NCBI GenBank assembly: GCA_028717345.1
Contig: JAQUNZ010000003.1
Coordinates: forward strand, 1 to 64,000
Length of the DNA: 64,000 nt
Reading direction: 5' to 3'
Source: Candidatus Methanoperedens sp.
GTDB taxonomy: Archaea; Halobacteriota; Methanosarcinia; Methanosarcinales; Methanoperedenaceae
Shown here: in pieces, positions 9,963 through 19,260 of the stretch
How the letters are laid out: every line of letters starts with the position of its first letter
Position numbering within the stretch: position 1 is the stretch's first letter
Notes under the pieces: generated by a model
Seen by the model: the letters and a program-made list of their open reading frames with translations, nothing else
Database searches by the model: none
Told to the model about the DNA's origin: nothing
Program-made: the position numbers and the translations under genes

Positions 9963-10580
9963 TCACATTCTTTCAGCCGCGACAGATATCATATGCCTTA
10001 TGTAAACGATCCCATCAAACCGTTTCTCTTTTCTTGATTCCTCAATCCTGCATGAAAAACCCTCAAATAATCCCTTCAATTCATCCTTATTAAAATAATG
10101 GTAGATGATCCCATTTTTTCTTTTGAAGGTATTATGCTCAATTTCACTCCCGCCATATCTCATATCCTCTTCTCCCATAACTTCAAGGAAGAGCTTTCCG
10201 CCTCGTGGAAGTATCTGCCTGAATTCGCGGATTGCAAGCTCTCTCTCATCCAGCAGGAGATGCTGAATGACACCGTAGCACCATATGACATCAAACGAAC
10301 CGCCTTTTAATGGGAGATGGCAAATATCAGCAGCCAGAAATTTGATATCAAGTTGTCTCATTTTGCTATCTTTTGCCGCCATCGCAAGAGCGTGCGGCGA
10401 TACATCTATACCGATCACTTCAAATCCGCGCATCTGCAGCGGGATTGAATATTTCCCGCTCCCGCATCCTGCATCAAGCAATCGCCCTTTGCGAATAGAG
10501 CCCAGCAGGTTAAGGGAATAATGTCCTTTCCATATACTGCTCCTGTATTCACTTTTCCATGCTTTGATATGCCCGGTCAT
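9963..10580 (-). CDS. Class I SAM-dependent methyltransferase
   Basis: 'GRLLDAGCGSGKYSIPLQMRGFEVIGIDVSPHAL'. Confidence 0.9.
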   Translation of the reverse strand: MTGHIKAWKSEYRSSIWKGHYSLNLLGSIRKGRLLDAGCGSGKYSIPLQMRGFEVIGIDVSPHALAMAAKDSKMRQLDIKFLAADICHLPLKGGSFDVIWCYGVIQHLLLDERELAIREFRQILPRGGKLFLEVMGEEDMRYGGSEIEHNTFKRKNGIIYHYFNKDELKGLFEGFSCRIEESRKEKRFDGIVYIRHMISVAAERM

Positions 10581-10675
10581 ATATTTCTAAGACGTTCTTA
10601 TTTTCTCTGTGTTCTCTGTGGTTGCTTCTTTCTTGACTGGAAGCATTATAAAGTATGCAGACTATTCTTTAGGAT

Positions 10676-11992
10676 ATGCCAACAGCATTGACTATTGCAG
10701 GAGTTGATCCGGGCGGAGGCGCAGGTATAGCCGCGGATCTAAAGACCTTTGCTGCGCTTGGGGTTCACGGGACATGCGTTATCGCCTCGCTTACGGCTCA
10801 GAACACAAGAGGAGTTATGAGCTCATACGATATCCCTGTGGATTTCATCGAAGAGCAGTTCAAGGCTGTAGTGAGTGATATCAAGATCAACTGCGCCAAA
10901 ACAGGTATGCTCTCCTCACCGGAAATTGTCAGAAACGTGGCAAAGTTGTTAAAAGATAACAGGTTCCCTTTTGTTATCGACCCTGTGATGGCTGCAGAGG
11001 CTGGCGGGGAATTGCTGAAAGATGATGCTGTTAATGTATTGATCGAGGAACTCATGCCCCTTTGCACAGTGATCACTCCGAACGTGGCTGAAGCAGAGCG
11101 GTTGTCGGGTTTGAAGATCACAGACCTTAAAGATGCCAAAAAAGCTGCAAAAAAGATCCATGACATGGGCGCGATCGCGGTTATTGTTACAGGAGGTCAT
11201 CTTGGGGGTACTGATGTTCTTTTTGACGGAGATGTCACTTATATTGAAGGGACGCTTGTAAAAGGGGGTACGCACGGCTCCGGATGCACGCACTCTGCTG
11301 CAATAACTGCAGAGCTTGCAAAAGGCACTTCACTTCTTATGGCTGCGCAACGCGCCAAGAAATTCGTGGAACGTGCGATAATTGCAAGCGTGGCGATAGG
11401 CGGAGGTACTGCGCCAGTGAACCAGATCGGACCACTGCTCACAGATGCGCAAAGGTATCAGGTACTGAGGAGTGTTGAGGAAGCTGTTGGAATTATAGAA
11501 AAGAACATGGCACAAGAGCTTATCCCTGAGGTGGGCTGCAATATCGCAATGGCGGTCCCTAACGCCGCTTCACCGCATGATGTGGCTGCTGTCCAGGGAA
11601 GGATCGTGAGGTTAAGGGGTGCGCCCCATTCTGTGGGCTGCGTTGCTTTTGGCGCAAGCAGCCATATTGCAAGAATAGTGCTTACAGCGATGCACTTTGA
11701 CCCTTCTATGAAGGCTGCGATGAATATCAGGTATTCACAAGAAACGCTTTTGGTATGTGAGAAAATTGGATTGAATATTGCTTCTTTCTCAAGGGAGGAT
11801 GAGCCCGAAGATGTGGCTACAATGGAATGGGGTGTGGGGGAGGCTATTAAAATGGCTGGAGGAAGGGTTCCCGATGTGATTTTTGATACCGGGGGGGTTG
11901 GGAAGGAGGCTATGATAAGGCTTCTGGGAAGGGATGCTGTTGAAGTGGCTAGAAGAGCGGTTGAGATAGCAAAGAGAACAACATCGATGTAA
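10676..11992 (+). CDS. Bifunctional hydroxymethylpyrimidine kinase / thiamine-phosphate synthase (ThiD-ThiN)
   Basis: 'IAGVDPGGGAGIAADLKTFAALGVHG', 'TGGHLGGTDVLFDG', plus C-terminal ThiN-like domain 'EVGCNIAMAVPNA'. Confidence 0.92.
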   Translation: MPTALTIAGVDPGGGAGIAADLKTFAALGVHGTCVIASLTAQNTRGVMSSYDIPVDFIEEQFKAVVSDIKINCAKTGMLSSPEIVRNVAKLLKDNRFPFVIDPVMAAEAGGELLKDDAVNVLIEELMPLCTVITPNVAEAERLSGLKITDLKDAKKAAKKIHDMGAIAVIVTGGHLGGTDVLFDGDVTYIEGTLVKGGTHGSGCTHSAAITAELAKGTSLLMAAQRAKKFVERAIIASVAIGGGTAPVNQIGPLLTDAQRYQVLRSVEEAVGIIEKNMAQELIPEVGCNIAMAVPNAASPHDVAAVQGRIVRLRGAPHSVGCVAFGASSHIARIVLTAMHFDPSMKAAMNIRYSQETLLVCEKIGLNIASFSREDEPEDVATMEWGVGEAIKMAGGRVPDVIFDTGGVGKEAMIRLLGRDAVEVARRAVEIAKRTTSM

Positions 11993-12003
11993 TTTGACCC
12001 CTC

Positions 12004-12306
12004 ATGGACATCAGATTATCCCGTCCCTGCGTAGATGACCCGACTCGCTTTATTGCAGAATGCCATTTTGGTAAGCGGGTATTGATCGGGAAGTTGTGCG
12101 AGCTTCTGCGAAGTTATGGAGCAAAAGGTCTCAAGTGCTCTGTTAAACTCGGAGTGGCGCGCTTTGAACTTGAAGACAGGAGCGTAATGATATACTCAAG
12201 TGGTCGCGTGGATATCAGAAAGATCCTCAATACCGATGAGGCAGGAGCTGTTATGGAAAAAATAACTGATCTGGTAAAAGAGGCTTTTAGCGATATATCC
12301 TCTTAG
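12004..12306 (+). CDS. Conserved hypothetical archaeal protein
   Basis: ORF with conserved-looking content; compact spacing after thiD-thiN. Confidence 0.65.
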   Translation: MDIRLSRPCVDDPTRFIAECHFGKRVLIGKLCELLRSYGAKGLKCSVKLGVARFELEDRSVMIYSSGRVDIRKILNTDEAGAVMEKITDLVKEAFSDISS

Positions 12307-12604
12307 AGAACTCACCGATCGTATGGCTTGTGCTCTGAGCCATTTCTTCCATCCTTTTATCAAGATTTTCTTCAACACCTTTGATATTTATCCTTAATGA
12401 GCGCTCTTTTGTTTCGATCGAATCTTCGATTTTTCTAAGCCTCATATCAAGCAGCAGTATCATCGCTGCAAGAGAACCAGCCAGAAGCATGGCTGATATG
12501 ATAATTACAGGATCGGAATCACCAAACCGGTTAAGCCACCTATCTGTCAATATTATTGATGAAACTATCATGACAGCAGCAAGACCGACATCTTTTACTT
12601 CCAT
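12287..12604 (-). CDS. Hypothetical membrane / coiled-coil protein
   Basis: Two hydrophobic segments followed by a charged helix. Confidence 0.55.
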   Translation of the reverse strand: MEVKDVGLAAVMIVSSIILTDRWLNRFGDSDPVIIISAMLLAGSLAAMILLLDMRLRKIEDSIETKERSLRINIKGVEENLDKRMEEMAQSTSHTIGEFSKRIYR

Positions 12605-12757
12605 TTAGCCACCTCATATATCTTAAGTAACTTCACTTAACTGTAACACTTTTTGGATATATATAGATTTAGTTTTCATTCATTTGTATCAAAGCGGAAC
12701 CTTATCCTGGTGATTAATATTATAACATACCGTAACATAAGTTCGCAGGTGATTGAA

Positions 12758-13606
12758 ATGCCGCATATCATGGAACTTTTTGGAAAGACGCGCGTGGTCG
12801 TTAAGGACGGAAAAGTCGTTGAAGTCGGAGAACCTATGGCAGATTATTGTCCTGTGTTCAAAAAGACAGACGGCGTATCAAAACTCACTGCGAATGAGGC
12901 GAAAAAGAATATGGAATACAGGATACGCGAACTCGGTATGTTCACTCCCGGACGGAGGTTTGACCACGGGGTTTTTGTGAACTTCGGCGCAAGCGAGATA
13001 ATGATGACGGCGCTTCGGCACGGGCTTCTTGATGCCACGGTAACTGTATGTGACGGCGCAGGAACAGTGATCTCAAACAATCCAGGGCTTGTTCAGGGTA
13101 TGGGCGCCCTGATGTCAGGTCTTATCGAGACCGAGCCGATACATGAGATCATAAAAGGTATAGAAGCGCGCGGGGGCGTGGTGGTTGATAAAGAAAAAGC
13201 GCGAATTGACCAGGCAGCAGGTCTTATTAAGGCGTGTGATCTGGGATACTTGAAAATCGCTGTCAGCATCGTTGATCCTCATGATGCTGCAAAACTTCGG
13301 GTGATCGAAAATGAAAGGGGAATTGATCTGATTTTGATAGGCGCGCACCTGACCGGTTTGAATGACACAGAAGCAGAAGCATTGATCAGAGAGCTTGACA
13401 TTGTCACAGGATGCGCTTCGCGAAGTGTGCGGGATAAAATAAAACCAGTTATCCAGATGGGAACCTCTGTCCCGATGTTCGCCATGACGCAGAAAGGAAA
13501 AGAACTGCTGTGCGAGCGCGCAAAGGAAGTTGACTCGACTTTACTTATCAATACCATGAAGCTTCCGGTTCTACCAGATCACAAGCAGCCAAAGCCTCTG
13601 CTATAA
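12758..13606 (+). CDS. Methanogenesis marker 8-like protein (DUF2099)
   Basis: 'HIMELFGKTRVVVKDGKVVEVGEPMADYCPVF', 'VTVCDGAGTVISNNPGLVQGMGALMSGLIET'; ATG at 12758 preferred over the track start. Confidence 0.85.
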   Translation: MPHIMELFGKTRVVVKDGKVVEVGEPMADYCPVFKKTDGVSKLTANEAKKNMEYRIRELGMFTPGRRFDHGVFVNFGASEIMMTALRHGLLDATVTVCDGAGTVISNNPGLVQGMGALMSGLIETEPIHEIIKGIEARGGVVVDKEKARIDQAAGLIKACDLGYLKIAVSIVDPHDAAKLRVIENERGIDLILIGAHLTGLNDTEAEALIRELDIVTGCASRSVRDKIKPVIQMGTSVPMFAMTQKGKELLCERAKEVDSTLLINTMKLPVLPDHKQPKPLL

Positions 13607-13638
13607 GCTCTTATACTTGTAATACAATATAATACAAC

Positions 13639-13926
13639 ATGAGCGAGATGCTTACTTTCAGAGAGGATGACGGGATAATTAAAAAAATTGATGAACTTGC
13701 GCAGCAGAAGATGAGGTCAAGATCTGAGATAGTCAGGATGGCTGTGCGGGATTATGTAAACCGGAAGCTGGAACTCATTGAGATACAGAAACTTGCAGCC
13801 AAGCGATACGCTGAAGGGAAATTGTCCATTGATGAGCTTGTGGAGATAATTGGATTCAACGAAGCAAAAAAAGTTGCGCATTATAAAGATATCGCAGAGT
13901 CGTCCTTTGCTCAGGGCATGTCATGA
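13639..13926 (+). CDS. Antitoxin: ribbon-helix-helix N-terminus with UPF0175-like C-terminus
   Basis: 'RSRSEIVRMAVRDYV' RHH; 'AAKRYAEGKLSIDELVEIIGFNEAKKV' UPF0175-like; 4-nt overlap with next gene. Confidence 0.8.
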   Translation: MSEMLTFREDDGIIKKIDELAQQKMRSRSEIVRMAVRDYVNRKLELIEIQKLAAKRYAEGKLSIDELVEIIGFNEAKKVAHYKDIAESSFAQGMS

Positions 13927-14420
13927 AAGCAGTAGCTGATGCAAGCGCTTTCTTGTCGCTTGAATATATGGGAGTACTTGATGACCTATTGAACATTGCC
14001 GATATCTACACCACAGAATCAGTTAACGAAGAACTTAAAGAGATTACAGGTTTCAGGGATGAAAAATCAGGCATTGCAAAAAAGATACTTTTACATTTCA
14101 GTGATGGAAAAATTAAATGCATTGATGCAATGGGGGATATGCACTCAAAATATATTTCCCTTAACCATTGTTTTGCCTTATGCCTCAGTGCAAAGATACC
14201 AGTCTTGTTGACTGAAGATGCAGATGGTGCGCATTATCTTGGCAGGATGGCGGCGCAAAAAGGTGTAAAACTGCGAACTTGCGTTGCAGTTCTGGTCGAA
14301 TTAATTAAATCTGGAAAGATCGATGCTCAGTCTGCAAGAAGAAAACTTGAAGAACTTATGAAAAAAAGAAGCTGGGAAGGCGGCATTATTGAAATTCTTG
14401 CAAGAAGATATATGGAATAA
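13923..14420 (+). CDS. PIN-like (DUF3368-type) toxin
   Basis: 'AVADASAFLSLEYMGVLDDLL', 'LLTEDADGAHYLG'; partnered with the RHH antitoxin. Confidence 0.75.
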   Translation: MKAVADASAFLSLEYMGVLDDLLNIADIYTTESVNEELKEITGFRDEKSGIAKKILLHFSDGKIKCIDAMGDMHSKYISLNHCFALCLSAKIPVLLTEDADGAHYLGRMAAQKGVKLRTCVAVLVELIKSGKIDAQSARRKLEELMKKRSWEGGIIEILARRYME

Positions 14421-14444
14421 TGGAATAGAACAAACCAGGTAAAT

Positions 14445-15284
14445 ATGAGTTCTCTAATTAAATTCGCACGCCACTGGATCGCTGGTGAGACCTCAGGCGA
14501 AGCCATAAAGATCGCGAAAAAAAAGAACCAGGAAGGTTTTGGTGTAATAATCAATTATCTTGGCGAGCATGTTCTGGATAATATCGAGGCGCAAAAAAAT
14601 ACCGACGAGAACATAAGGTTGGTCGCTGCTATTCATCAAGAAAAGGTCAATGCATCATTATCCATTAAACTTTCCCAGCTTGGTCTGTTGATCGATAAGG
14701 ATTTTTGCCAGTCAAATGTGGAAAAGATCGTCAGCAGCGCCACTTCAAAATGCATATTTGTCTGGATAGACATGGAGAGCTCGCCATTCACAGATGATAC
14801 CATTGACATATATCTTGATATTTTCCACAAATACGGGAACTCAGGTATTGCGATACAGGCGAACCTGAAACGGAGCGAGAACGATATAAAAAGAATAGCG
14901 GGAGAAGGCGGAAACATACGGCTTGTAAAGGGTGCATACAGCGAGAAAAAAGATATCGCTTTTTCAAGGAGGAGCGACATAACGAAAAACTTCTCAAAGC
15001 TTATGGGATATCTTTTCTATAAGAGCGCATACTTTGCTATTGCCTCACACGATGAACTGTTGATCAATGAAGCGATAGAGGTGAATAAAACCCACAAAAG
15101 GAGGATTGAGTTCCAGATGCTCATGGGGGTGAGAGAGGAGCTCAAACACAATCTCGTATCGAATGGCTTTAATGTTGTTGATTACATCCCATACGGCACA
15201 GCCTGGATACCATATACTGTGCGCAGATTAAGGGAGAGAAAGCGGAATATTCTTCTCATAATGAGGTCTGTATTTGACACATGA
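14445..15284 (+). CDS. Proline dehydrogenase family protein
   Basis: 'VNASLSIKLSQLGLLID', 'IRLVKGAY', 'ASHDELLINEAI', 'EFQMLMGVREELKHNL', 'YIPYGTAWIPYTVRRLRER'. Confidence 0.92.
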   Translation: MSSLIKFARHWIAGETSGEAIKIAKKKNQEGFGVIINYLGEHVLDNIEAQKNTDENIRLVAAIHQEKVNASLSIKLSQLGLLIDKDFCQSNVEKIVSSATSKCIFVWIDMESSPFTDDTIDIYLDIFHKYGNSGIAIQANLKRSENDIKRIAGEGGNIRLVKGAYSEKKDIAFSRRSDITKNFSKLMGYLFYKSAYFAIASHDELLINEAIEVNKTHKRRIEFQMLMGVREELKHNLVSNGFNVVDYIPYGTAWIPYTVRRLRERKRNILLIMRSVFDT

Positions 15285-15310
15285 AGCGAAGGTAGATATT
15301 GCTTTACTTT

Positions 15311-16255
15311 TTACACGCTACAACTACTGCCATTGCTGGAAGCTTTTTGGAGCATTCCCATTTCCTTCAATTTCTTGTGCATTATTCCCCAGCCTGTGCT
15401 GCTGGAATACTTCTGACTCACTATTACCTGGGGGTCAACATCCTTCCAGTCCTTGCCTTCCGTGGCTTTGAAGTATACTGCAAGCTCAAAGTATTGCCGG
15501 GAGAACCATATGCTGTTTGCGGCTTTTACCGCTTCCATGATCTGCTCCTCGGTAGCATCTTGTGATGCCAGGAGTTCAGCTAATCCGAGTGTTGCTGCGC
15601 CGTGATTGCAGTCCGGGAAAGAAGCAGGATTGTTGCAGCAGGGACGATAGCTGTTTGTAGCAACACGTTCTACAATGGCTTGCTGCTTTGGTGTGAGTTT
15701 GATGATCTCTGCACTATTCAGGAGCTCTCCGCCAGGTTTTGTTCCAATATCCCATCCACCAGTGCTTGCGAGATTTCCAGCTTGACCCGTCTCAGCATAT
15801 TGACCCATCAACCCCTCGCTGAGGAGATTGTTTTTATTTACCAATCCTAAAGCCCAGAGCGTATTCAATATGAAATGCCCGTTTTCTGGTGTCATGTATA
15901 TGGCATCATTCGAACCTTCGGTGAAAAAAGTAATCTGCTCCTCTGTCAAAGGACGACCCGAACTCTTATACAGTGTCCTGAACTTCTCAAGATCAATCAC
16001 TCCGCTGGCGACGAGCTTAGGGCCAATATTTTTCCATGTGCCAGGGAGTGCTATACCTTCCGGGGGCACAACTTGCGCGTAGAGCGCTGCGGTATTGATA
16101 TCTTTAGATTGCTTTTGATAAGTATCTGCAGGTGTTCCACTATAGTTCTCTTTAACAGAATTTTCTAGTGTTTTAATATTTGATGCAAAAAGAAATCCAC
16201 TGATAAATAATATGGTAATGATCCCAATTACTAATTCGCTAGTTTTTATGGGCAT
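15311..16255 (-). CDS. Conserved exported protein with Cys-rich 'RPCCNNPASFPDCNHG' motif
   Basis: N-terminal TM/signal; Cys/His motif; located in the cytochrome maturation cluster. Confidence 0.7.
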   Translation of the reverse strand: MPIKTSELVIGIITILFISGFLFASNIKTLENSVKENYSGTPADTYQKQSKDINTAALYAQVVPPEGIALPGTWKNIGPKLVASGVIDLEKFRTLYKSSGRPLTEEQITFFTEGSNDAIYMTPENGHFILNTLWALGLVNKNNLLSEGLMGQYAETGQAGNLASTGGWDIGTKPGGELLNSAEIIKLTPKQQAIVERVATNSYRPCCNNPASFPDCNHGAATLGLAELLASQDATEEQIMEAVKAANSIWFSRQYFELAVYFKATEGKDWKDVDPQVIVSQKYSSSTGWGIMHKKLKEMGMLQKASSNGSSCSV

Positions 16256-16311
16256 TTACAATATCACATCATTATTCATGACCGGAGAAGCACTGAAAAG
16301 CAGTTGTCCAA

Positions 16312-18687
16312 CTACCCCGTGCCTCTTGCTTTTGTTTTCGCACTCATTATCAGGATTATCCCGACCGCAAAGAGAATGATCCCGATCCATGCAAGATCCA
16401 CTGCAGGGATTATCTTGAGCGTCAGGGGGATCGAACCTCCGCCAGTTCCCTGGAATATAACATATACGTCACCAGCTAAAAGACCTAAGGACGGGCTGAC
16501 CATCGGGAATGTCCCGCTTCCGCCTTTTCCCTGAAGATATTCTGCAGTACCGCTTCCGATCTTGTTATTCCCCTGGTAGACCTCAAGTTTAACGCTCTGG
16601 ACATTGTAATTACCAGATTCAGTCCCTGCCGCTTCCCCGACATCATCAGGACGCGAGAATATTACAAGATCAAATGTTCTATTGATGGAAGAACTCTTGA
16701 ATTGCGACATCAGGAAACCCTTAGCAGAACGCGTGCTTCCTTCTTCTATGGATATGGGTTCAGCAGACTGTGTTGCAGCCCAGATGCTGCCCGTACCGTC
16801 ATCAAGCCTGATATATGCGGTATAAGTGATTGGGGGTGTCTCGGTCTGGGTTTTTAAAACCTCAACTACCTTGCCTTTTACCTGGATATTTTCGCCGGAA
16901 AATCCTCCCGGATTGGAGAGTACGTCTGATATCTTTGTTCCACCTGCTGAACTGCTTTCAGTCAGGCTGCGAGACGACAGTTCAAGAACCCTTATTCCAT
17001 AACCATCACCTACATCAAAGATCTGTCCCTGTGCTCCTATCGGTATATTGATCCTTTCAATGCTTGTTGTCCTTATAGAACTGACCACAGAGCCAAAGAT
17101 TATCAGTACCACAGCGATATGTATCATCGTCATACCAATGCCCTTGATCCTCACACGAAGGTTGGTGGAGCTCATGTATCCATTGAGATACTCGATCACA
17201 GAGGCAGTGACATATATCAAAGGAGGGAAGATGGATAATACTGAGATGCTGCCAATGAGTTTGTATATTCCCGGTTCCCGTACCCAGAACGGGCTGTTGT
17301 GGTCAAGCACGTAGAAATTATCAGTGCGCGGCAGCATTGTCAATATAGTAAGCGCTGCAACGATGAATAGTGTCTTTTTCTGTTTTTCCTTTTCTGGTTC
17401 CTTATAGTTCAGGCAGAACCCGAGAGCAAGGAGCAGTATCAGCGTAAATGGATAGCTCCATACATTGAAGAAGTTCTTGGTATCTGACGCCACATTCACC
17501 TTCAGACCCTGAGTGATCTGGATAAATACCGGGTATGTTATGCCCCAGAATGAGATGAACGCCAGCACCACGAACATGAGCAGCGTGATATAGAAAACAT
17601 TTGTCTTATTCCAGAATCCCCTGTCTTCTTCTGCGGTTTCTGCTTCTTCAAAGTACCGTTTTATCCCAAGACCAAGAGACACGAGCGTGGTCAGACCTAT
17701 AGATAGCAGCAGCAGTGTTCCTGTTGAGGCTTCTCCAAAAGCGTGCACAGAGTTGAAAAGACCGCTTCGCACCACTATGGCTGCATAAATGATAAGGATA
17801 AAAGAGACCGCTGAAAGCATTGGCGTAGCTATCGCAAAGGTGTTCTTGTTTTTCCTGTGAAGTGCTGCCGCATGGAGGTAGCCTGTGAGTGTGAGCCAGG
17901 GGATGAACGACGCGGTCTCCACCGGGTCCCATGCCCAGAATCCACCCCAGCCAAGGATAAAATATGCCCAGACCCCGCCGACGGCGATGCCCATTCCAAG
18001 GATCAGCCAGGTAAAGCGCGCCCACTGCCTGCCAAGCTCTTCCCATCCTTCATCTTTTGTGATAAGATATACGATGGCTGCAGCAAATGGTATTGTCATT
18101 CCTGCATAGCCGATGAACATTAAAGGCGGATGCAGTATCATCCAGATGTTCACAAGAAGCGCATTAAGCCCATTGCCTGCTGCAGGCACAAAGTTGGCAG
18201 GCAGGTCGCCCCTGGCGATCATATCAGCGATGTTTGGTAACTCGTATATAGATTTAAAAGGTGTCTGGATCAGTGTGAGAACTATGAAATATATCCCTAT
18301 AATAAGCGTTATTATTTGTGTTCTCCTTTCAAGCGGGGTTGAATGCTTTGTGGTGATCGCAAGCCAAGCCGAAGAGAGGAATATAACCCATACCCAGAGC
18401 AGGTATGTCCCGGGCTGACCCGCCCAGGTGCCTGATAACTTGTATATCATAGGCAGATCGGTGCTTGAGTACTCCCATACATATTCGTACGTAAAGTCAC
18501 TCACTGCGAAATAATAGGTGAGGAGCAGGTAGGCGAATGTGAGAAGTCCGGCAGATAGAAGTATCGCAGGTGTGACAAACTTTGAAAAAATCTCGCTCTT
18601 TTTAAACTCTTTCAACAACAATCCAAGAAGCGCAATCGCGCTAACCACTAGTGTGGCATAAAGTATCTGGTTTCCAAAAGTGATCAT
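16312..18687 (-). CDS. ccmF: CcmF/CcsA-type cytochrome c assembly protein (heme lyase) with C-terminal OB-fold-like domain
   Basis: WWD-like 'GWGGFWAWDPVETASFIPWL', multi-TM; 'GENIQVKGKVVEVLKTQ...LDDGTGSIWAAT' OB-like. Confidence 0.9.
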   Translation of the reverse strand: MITFGNQILYATLVVSAIALLGLLLKEFKKSEIFSKFVTPAILLSAGLLTFAYLLLTYYFAVSDFTYEYVWEYSSTDLPMIYKLSGTWAGQPGTYLLWVWVIFLSSAWLAITTKHSTPLERRTQIITLIIGIYFIVLTLIQTPFKSIYELPNIADMIARGDLPANFVPAAGNGLNALLVNIWMILHPPLMFIGYAGMTIPFAAAIVYLITKDEGWEELGRQWARFTWLILGMGIAVGGVWAYFILGWGGFWAWDPVETASFIPWLTLTGYLHAAALHRKNKNTFAIATPMLSAVSFILIIYAAIVVRSGLFNSVHAFGEASTGTLLLLSIGLTTLVSLGLGIKRYFEEAETAEEDRGFWNKTNVFYITLLMFVVLAFISFWGITYPVFIQITQGLKVNVASDTKNFFNVWSYPFTLILLLALGFCLNYKEPEKEKQKKTLFIVAALTILTMLPRTDNFYVLDHNSPFWVREPGIYKLIGSISVLSIFPPLIYVTASVIEYLNGYMSSTNLRVRIKGIGMTMIHIAVVLIIFGSVVSSIRTTSIERINIPIGAQGQIFDVGDGYGIRVLELSSRSLTESSSAGGTKISDVLSNPGGFSGENIQVKGKVVEVLKTQTETPPITYTAYIRLDDGTGSIWAATQSAEPISIEEGSTRSAKGFLMSQFKSSSINRTFDLVIFSRPDDVGEAAGTESGNYNVQSVKLEVYQGNNKIGSGTAEYLQGKGGSGTFPMVSPSLGLLAGDVYVIFQGTGGGSIPLTLKIIPAVDLAWIGIILFAVGIILIMSAKTKARGTG

Positions 18688-18688
18688 A

Positions 18689-19171
18689 TTATTTGCTCCT
18701 GACCTGGTCCCTTACCTGGGTAACAATAGGAAGGAATGTCCCTGCATCCACCGCACCTGCAACCCTTTCGATCACATTCCCCTTACTATCGAGGAAAAGC
18801 ACATATGGCGGGTAGCTTACACCATATTTGCCCGACACGTCCCTGTCAATATCAAGGTCCATTGCTACGAGTACATAGTCATCCTGAAGTATTTTCTTTA
18901 CCTGCGGATTCCCGAGAGTGTCTGATTGGAATTTTGCACAGTACTGGCACCATATAGCCCAGAAATAAACTGCAATTGGCTTGTTTTCAAGTGAAGCCTG
19001 CTCAAAACCTTTCTCAAGACCTGGAGCTGAACGGTACCAGGTGAGACCTGCAAGATATGAGTAATTGCTGTCGCTCAGCCTGAAGTCGGAAAGGGAGATG
19101 TTATATGTTCCAACTGCGATGGCAAGGATCAGTATCAGTACAAATATAGTGGTCAGTTTCTTGGTTTTCAT
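18689..19171 (-). CDS. Membrane-anchored thioredoxin-fold protein
   Basis: 'KPIAVYFWAIWCQYCAKFQSDTL', N-terminal TM. Confidence 0.9.
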   Translation of the reverse strand: MKTKKLTTIFVLILILAIAVGTYNISLSDFRLSDSNYSYLAGLTWYRSAPGLEKGFEQASLENKPIAVYFWAIWCQYCAKFQSDTLGNPQVKKILQDDYVLVAMDLDIDRDVSGKYGVSYPPYVLFLDSKGNVIERVAGAVDAGTFLPIVTQVRDQVRSK

Positions 19172-19260
19172 ATGTATGTTCCTAAATTGTTTGGACTATA
19201 TAAGCTTATTTTGTTTTTTTGGATCTTAGCAGGTTTAATAGCATATATTTTGATGTAAAT

